Shown in pieces: positions 60,922-64,000 of a DNA stretch of 64,000 bases. Within the stretch, counting starts at the first letter, position 1, and each line of letters begins with the position of its first letter. This DNA comes from Muriicola sp. Z0-33. Its GTDB lineage: Bacteria > Bacteroidota > Bacteroidia > Flavobacteriales > Flavobacteriaceae. The notes below the pieces were generated by a model. That model saw nothing but the letters and a program-made list of their open reading frames with translations, was not told where the DNA came from and did no database searches. Location of the stretch: assembly GCF_026126425.1 (NCBI RefSeq), contig NZ_JAFMPW010000005.1, positions 184,688 to 248,687 of the forward strand. Reading direction: 5' to 3'. The position numbers were made by a program, and so were the translations under genes.

Positions 60922-62136
60922 ATGATTACGAGAAGAAAATTATTAAAATCCCTTTCAAGTCTCCCTGTTTTAGGGGGATTGGTAGGAACAGGATTGCTGA
61001 CACCTCAATTGGTGAATGCCTCGGTAACTAAGCCAGCCGCGCGTAACTTTTTTAAAGAATTGGGATTGCGCACTTTTATCAATGCTGCGGGGACCTATAC
61101 CTCAATGACTGGCTCGTTGATGTCTGAGGAAGTGACTTCAGCTATTACTTATGGAGCCACAGAATATGTAGATCTGGATCAATTGCAGGATAAAGTTGGG
61201 GAACGCATTGCAGAATTGCTCAATTGTGAATACGCCACTGTATCCTCAGGTGCGTTTGGCGCTATGACCATAGGACTGGCCGGAGTTATGTGTGGAATGG
61301 ATAACGAGAAGGTATCACAACTGCCAGATACAACAGGATTAAAAAATGAGGTCATTGTTCAGGAAGCCCACAATATTGGATATACACATGCCCTTACTAA
61401 TACAGGGGCCAAGCTTGTTAAGGTTAAAACGGCCAGGGAGTTAGAAAAGGCCATTAATAAAAACACTGCCATGCTCTGGTTCCTTAATGCAAATACGGAG
61501 GAAGGCGAAATTAAATGGGAAGAATTTGTAGCCCTGGGGAAAAAGCATAATATCGCCACTTTTATTGATTGTGCTGCGGATGTCCCTCCGGTGGATAATC
61601 TTTTCAAATTTACCAAAATGGGCTTTGACCTGGTGGCTTTCTCAGGAGGAAAGGGAATCAGAGGACCTCAAAGTGCAGGACTTCTTTTAGGTAAAAGAGC
61701 ATATATTGAAGCAGCCAGAATGCATACCCCTCCAAGAGGTACAACTATTGCAAGAGGAATGAAGGTAAACAAAGAGGAGGTTCTGGGTATGATGGTAGCT
61801 TTAGAGATGTACCTGCAAAAAGATCATGAAAAGGAGTGGGAGCTGTGGGAACGTCAGATAAAATTAATCAGTGATAGTGCTCTGGCGGTTGAGGGTGTGG
61901 AAACAGAGATACATGTGCCGCCTCATGCCAATCATGTGCCATCACTCAGGATAAAATGGGACCAGAAGTTGGTTGGGATTAGCCCGGAAGACGCCAGGAA
62001 AAAACTCATGGATGGCCATCCTGCCATCTCTACTGTAGGAAATAAGGAAATGATTGGCATCACTACCTGGATGATGGATCCGGGGCAAGAGCGCATAGTA
62101 GCCAAAAGGGTCAGGGAAGTTCTGGAAAATAGTTAA
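60922..62136 (+). CDS. Tat-exported SelA-like PLP-dependent enzyme (aminotransferase class V fold)
   Basis: A 404-residue PLP enzyme with a Tat signal (MITRRKLLKSLSSLPVLGGL). The SelA/D-glucosaminate-6-phosphate ammonia-lyase-like fold is seen in RTFINAAGTYTSMTGSLMSEEV, SSGAFGAMTIGLAGVMCG, FIDCAADVPPVDNLFKF and the PLP lysine K244 in FSGGKGIRGPQSAGLL. Selenocysteine synthase is excluded by export and context. An ammonia-lyase on an amino sugar acid is favoured (inference). I chose ATG 60922; the preceding GTG adds one residue. It lies between two RidA genes, with an EF_0837-type hydrolase nearby. Confidence 0.88.
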   Translation: MITRRKLLKSLSSLPVLGGLVGTGLLTPQLVNASVTKPAARNFFKELGLRTFINAAGTYTSMTGSLMSEEVTSAITYGATEYVDLDQLQDKVGERIAELLNCEYATVSSGAFGAMTIGLAGVMCGMDNEKVSQLPDTTGLKNEVIVQEAHNIGYTHALTNTGAKLVKVKTARELEKAINKNTAMLWFLNANTEEGEIKWEEFVALGKKHNIATFIDCAADVPPVDNLFKFTKMGFDLVAFSGGKGIRGPQSAGLLLGKRAYIEAARMHTPPRGTTIARGMKVNKEEVLGMMVALEMYLQKDHEKEWELWERQIKLISDSALAVEGVETEIHVPPHANHVPSLRIKWDQKLVGISPEDARKKLMDGHPAISTVGNKEMIGITTWMMDPGQERIVAKRVREVLENS

Positions 62137-62153
62137 CTCTTAAAGTAAATCAA

Positions 62154-62726
62154 ATGAAAATTAAAAACTTATTGATGGTATTTGTAGTAATGGGTGTCAT
62201 CTCCTGCAATACCGCGCAAAAAGACACAAATAAGGAAGAGGAAGTAACGGTTATTGATGAAAACTATGACCCTGAAGCTAATTTAAAGGAGTTGGGAATA
62301 GTCTTGAGTACTCCTTCGGCTCCTGTGGCTAACTACGTTAATGCGGTTAGGACGGGGAATCTTATTTTTTTAGCCGGGAAGGGACCACTTAAAGCAGATG
62401 GAGAGAACATTACTGGAAAACTTGGTGCAGATCTGACCATTGAAGAAGGTTACGAAGCTGCCAGGATAACCGGAATTAATCAGCTTTCTGTTCTAAAGGC
62501 AGAATTGGGCAATCTCAACAAGGTTAAACGCGTGGTGAAGGTTAAAGGAATGGTCAATGCTACACCAGACTTTACTGATCACCCCAAGGTAATAAACGGC
62601 TATTCTGATCTTATGGTTGCAGTATTTGGCGAGAAAGGCAAACACGCCCGGGCCGCAATAGGTATGGGGTCTCTCCCAAGCAATATTGCTGTAGAGATTG
62701 ATATGGTTGTTGAAGTTGAGGATTGA
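62154..62726 (+). CDS. RidA-family lipoprotein
   Basis: A 190-residue lipoprotein (lipobox VISC, Cys18) with an acidic linker and a RidA/YjgF-like domain: LKELGIVLSTPSAPVANYVNAVRTGNLIFLAGKGPL, NLNKVKRVVKVKGMVN and ARAAIGMGSLPSNIAVEIDMVVEV. The C-terminal Arg and Glu of the family are present. It is the second exported RidA protein of the operon, of the lower-similarity type. It is 17 bp after the PLP enzyme, and its TGA overlaps the ATG of the next gene by one base. Confidence 0.85.
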   Translation: MKIKNLLMVFVVMGVISCNTAQKDTNKEEEVTVIDENYDPEANLKELGIVLSTPSAPVANYVNAVRTGNLIFLAGKGPLKADGENITGKLGADLTIEEGYEAARITGINQLSVLKAELGNLNKVKRVVKVKGMVNATPDFTDHPKVINGYSDLMVAVFGEKGKHARAAIGMGSLPSNIAVEIDMVVEVED

Positions 62727-63544
62727 TGCGCCTGCTATACAAATTTAATGTCCTTGTACTTATTTTCTTTGCTGCTGCAGTTTTTGGGCAAAAGGAAAAT
62801 TACCTATTAAAGGAAGATGTCAGCTATTATGAAGCTGATATTCAGGAAACCGATGCTTATATTAAGGAGAGATGTAAGCTTGATATTTATTATCCCACAG
62901 ATACTACCAATGTGGCCACTGTGGTCTGGTTTCATGGAGGAGGATTAGAATTTGGTCAGAAAGACATTCCTGATGGACTAAAGGAAAAAGGTATTGCTGT
63001 AGTTTCGGTTAATTATCGTTTACATCCAAAGGTAAAACATCCGGAATATATTAAGGACGCCGCTGCTGCTGTTGCCTGGACATTCAGGAACATTCATAAT
63101 TATAATGGCAGTCCGGATAAAATATTTATTTCGGGCCATTCTGCCGGGGGATATTTGGCCAGTATGATAGGTATGGATAAGACCTACCTTGCAGATCATG
63201 AAATTGATGCCGACAAAATTGCAGGATTAATTCCTTTTAGTGGACACACAATTACCCATTTTACCATAAGAAAAGAAAGGGGAATTAAAGGCACCCAGCC
63301 TATTATTGACAAGTATGCTCCTTTATTTCATGTTAGGAAAGAAACACCTCCTATATTATTGATAACCGGAAACAGGGAACTTGAGCTGCTGGGACGATAT
63401 GAGGAAAACGCTTATTTCTACCGCATGATGAAAGTGGTAGGGAATGAGGAGATAGCATTAATGGAATTGGACGGCTACGGACATAATATGGTATACCCGG
63501 CCATACCTTTACTACTGCAATTTATTAAGGAACAGACCAGATAG
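62726..63544 (+). CDS. Exported alpha/beta hydrolase (esterase-like)
   Basis: A 272-residue hydrolase with a Sec signal (FNVLVLIFFAAAVFGQ). The oxyanion motif is VVWFHGGGLEFG, the nucleophile sits in ISGHSAGGYLASMIG, and the catalytic His is in GYGHNMV. It is of the carboxylesterase/BD-FAE type and could remove ester groups from the substrate. The start is ATG 62726, which shares a base with the upstream TGA (TGATG), so it is translationally coupled. It ends the operon; no good terminator follows before the tRNA-Arg promoter. Confidence 0.88.
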   Translation: MRLLYKFNVLVLIFFAAAVFGQKENYLLKEDVSYYEADIQETDAYIKERCKLDIYYPTDTTNVATVVWFHGGGLEFGQKDIPDGLKEKGIAVVSVNYRLHPKVKHPEYIKDAAAAVAWTFRNIHNYNGSPDKIFISGHSAGGYLASMIGMDKTYLADHEIDADKIAGLIPFSGHTITHFTIRKERGIKGTQPIIDKYAPLFHVRKETPPILLITGNRELELLGRYEENAYFYRMMKVVGNEEIALMELDGYGHNMVYPAIPLLLQFIKEQTR

Positions 63545-63640
63545 GCTGATATCTTAAAATTAGAACCCGGACAAGGGGCTGATGAAAGTTCTGCCAGGTG
63601 TTTTTATGAGCCATAGGCATTAATTATTAATAATAAGTTT

Positions 63641-63648
63641 TATTTTTG
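63641..63648 (+). promoter_or_regulatory. -7 box (TATTTTTG) of tRNA-Arg
   Basis: TATTTTTG matches TAnnTTTG, 17 bp ahead of the tRNA. No TTG at the usual -33 spacing. Confidence 0.5.
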
Positions 63649-63665
63649 CCTTCCATTTACAAAAC

Positions 63666-63737
63666 GGCCTCGTAGTTCAATGGATAGAATAGAAGTTTCC
63701 TAAACTTTAGATGCAAGTTCGATTCTTGCCGAGGCTA
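63666..63737 (+). tRNA. tRNA-Arg (anticodon CCT)
   Basis: Acceptor GGCCTCG (63666-63672) pairs with CGAGGCT (63730-63736), one G-T pair. D stem GTTC/GAAT, anticodon stem GAAGT/ACTTT, loop TTCCTAA with anticodon CCT at 63699-63701, T arm GCAAG-TTCGATT-CTTGC. Discriminator A at 63737; CCA is not encoded, unlike tRNA-Asn. Confidence 0.93.
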
Positions 63738-63753
63738 CGAATAAGCACCTAAA

Positions 63754-63783
63754 CCCCTTGCGATAGCAAGGGCTTTATTTTTT
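63754..63783 (+). terminator. Rho-independent terminator of tRNA-Arg
   Basis: CCCTTGC (63755-63761), GATA loop, GCAAGGG (63766-63772), then CTTTATTTTTT. Confidence 0.8.
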
Positions 63784-63793
63784 CACTAGGCGT

Positions 63794-64000
63794 AAACTGT
63801 TTACAGTTTTAAGCCGCAGTGGTAAAATAATACCAGCTGTTTAGCAGCTGTGTTTAGGTATTTTCAGAACGTGCCTCAATCAAGAACAACGCAGCTATCT
63901 CTTGACACGGCCAAAGCTGCTGACAGCTTTGAGTCTGGTGTAAAAATAATACCAGCTGTTTAGCAGCTGTGTTTAGGTATTTTCAGAACGTGCCTCAATC
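63794..64000. repeat. 119-bp tandem repeat with hairpins, running off the window
   Basis: A 58-base block at 63824-63881 recurs exactly at 63943-64000, a period of 119 bp. The block contains AATACC and GGTATT around a CAGCTG-TTTAG-CAGCTG stem. A second hairpin precedes each copy: AAACTG-TTTA-CAGTTT (63794-63809) and AAAGCTG-CTGA-CAGCTTT (63913-63930), at the same 119-bp offset. No ORF is present. The array's right end is outside the window. Confidence 0.8.

Noticed and set aside
60922..62136. Selenocysteine synthase (selA)
   Set aside because: The protein has a Tat signal, lies in an exported catabolic operon, and no selB or selenocysteine tRNA is nearby.
63824..64000. Possible CRISPR array from the exact 58-base repeat pair
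   Set aside because: Only two copies are visible. The repeat is long (58 bases) with a 61-base spacer that itself resembles the sequence before the first copy, so it is a 119-bp tandem repeat. No cas gene is present.
63824..64000. Possible integron attC sites
   Set aside because: Nested hairpins are present, but I could not find the paired attC core boxes, and there is no cargo ORF between the copies.

Overview
The window is chromosomal DNA from a member of the Bacteroidota, most likely a marine Flavobacteriaceae. The evidence is a SusC/SusD pair, ASPIC/UnbV-FG-GAP proteins, DUF6090 paralogues, a CusA/CzcA pump fused to its outer-membrane channel, lycopene cyclase, TonB-dependent receptors and -7 boxes of the form TAnnTTTG. 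No rRNA, transposase, integrase or CRISPR array was seen. Species cannot be named from this sequence alone.

Layout. 1-188: 3' end of a polyprenyl synthetase. 202-13238: a leftward nutrient-uptake operon (SusC, SusD, two FG-GAP/ASPIC proteins and a PAP2/haloperoxidase-type enzyme between them) with a divergent GntR-type regulator. 13270-14421: lycopene cyclase. 14481-24315: metal homeostasis, with a TonB receptor divergent from a DtxR-type repressor and ZIP transporter across a palindromic operator, then a heavy-metal RND efflux operon. 24610-32008: an S9 peptidase, small envelope proteins, a tricorn-like protease, a plug-only lipoprotein and a DUF423 protein. 32036-34857: ECF sigma factor, HEAT-containing anti-sigma factor and two beta-repeat envelope proteins. 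35054-39984: feoA-feoB-small Cys-rich protein, SCO protein, RseP. 40001-40336: tRNA-Asn with a broken tRNA copy upstream and a 22-bp hairpin downstream. 40442-44272: GIY-YIG protein, degenerate repeats and three DUF6090 genes, one frameshifted.

The best candidate for an undescribed system is 44877-49969, a two-gene operon 20 bp apart. Gene 1 is a SIR2-like/TIR protein. Gene 2 has an N-terminal nSTAND-type ATPase, one membrane span, six PKD-like domains and an unfamiliar C-terminal domain. The combination looks like a membrane-anchored NLR-like immune sensor with a TIR effector. Its SIR2 domain lacks several usual active-site residues, and the gene lies behind a 604-bp intergenic region with three inverted repeats.

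The second notable block is 50070-63544. It holds exported oxidoreductases, an FAH-fold AraD1-like protein, a CBM9-like lipoprotein, a PQQ-type dehydrogenase-cytochrome c, an amidohydrolase/deacetylase, a BASS transporter, an RraA-like protein, a SelA-like PLP enzyme, two RidA proteins and an alpha/beta hydrolase. Nearly all rightward products carry Sec, lipoprotein or Tat signals, so the set reads as an extracytoplasmic route for amino-sugar or sugar-acid breakdown (inference). The window ends with tRNA-Arg, a terminator and the start of a 119-bp tandem repeat with hairpins that runs past the edge.
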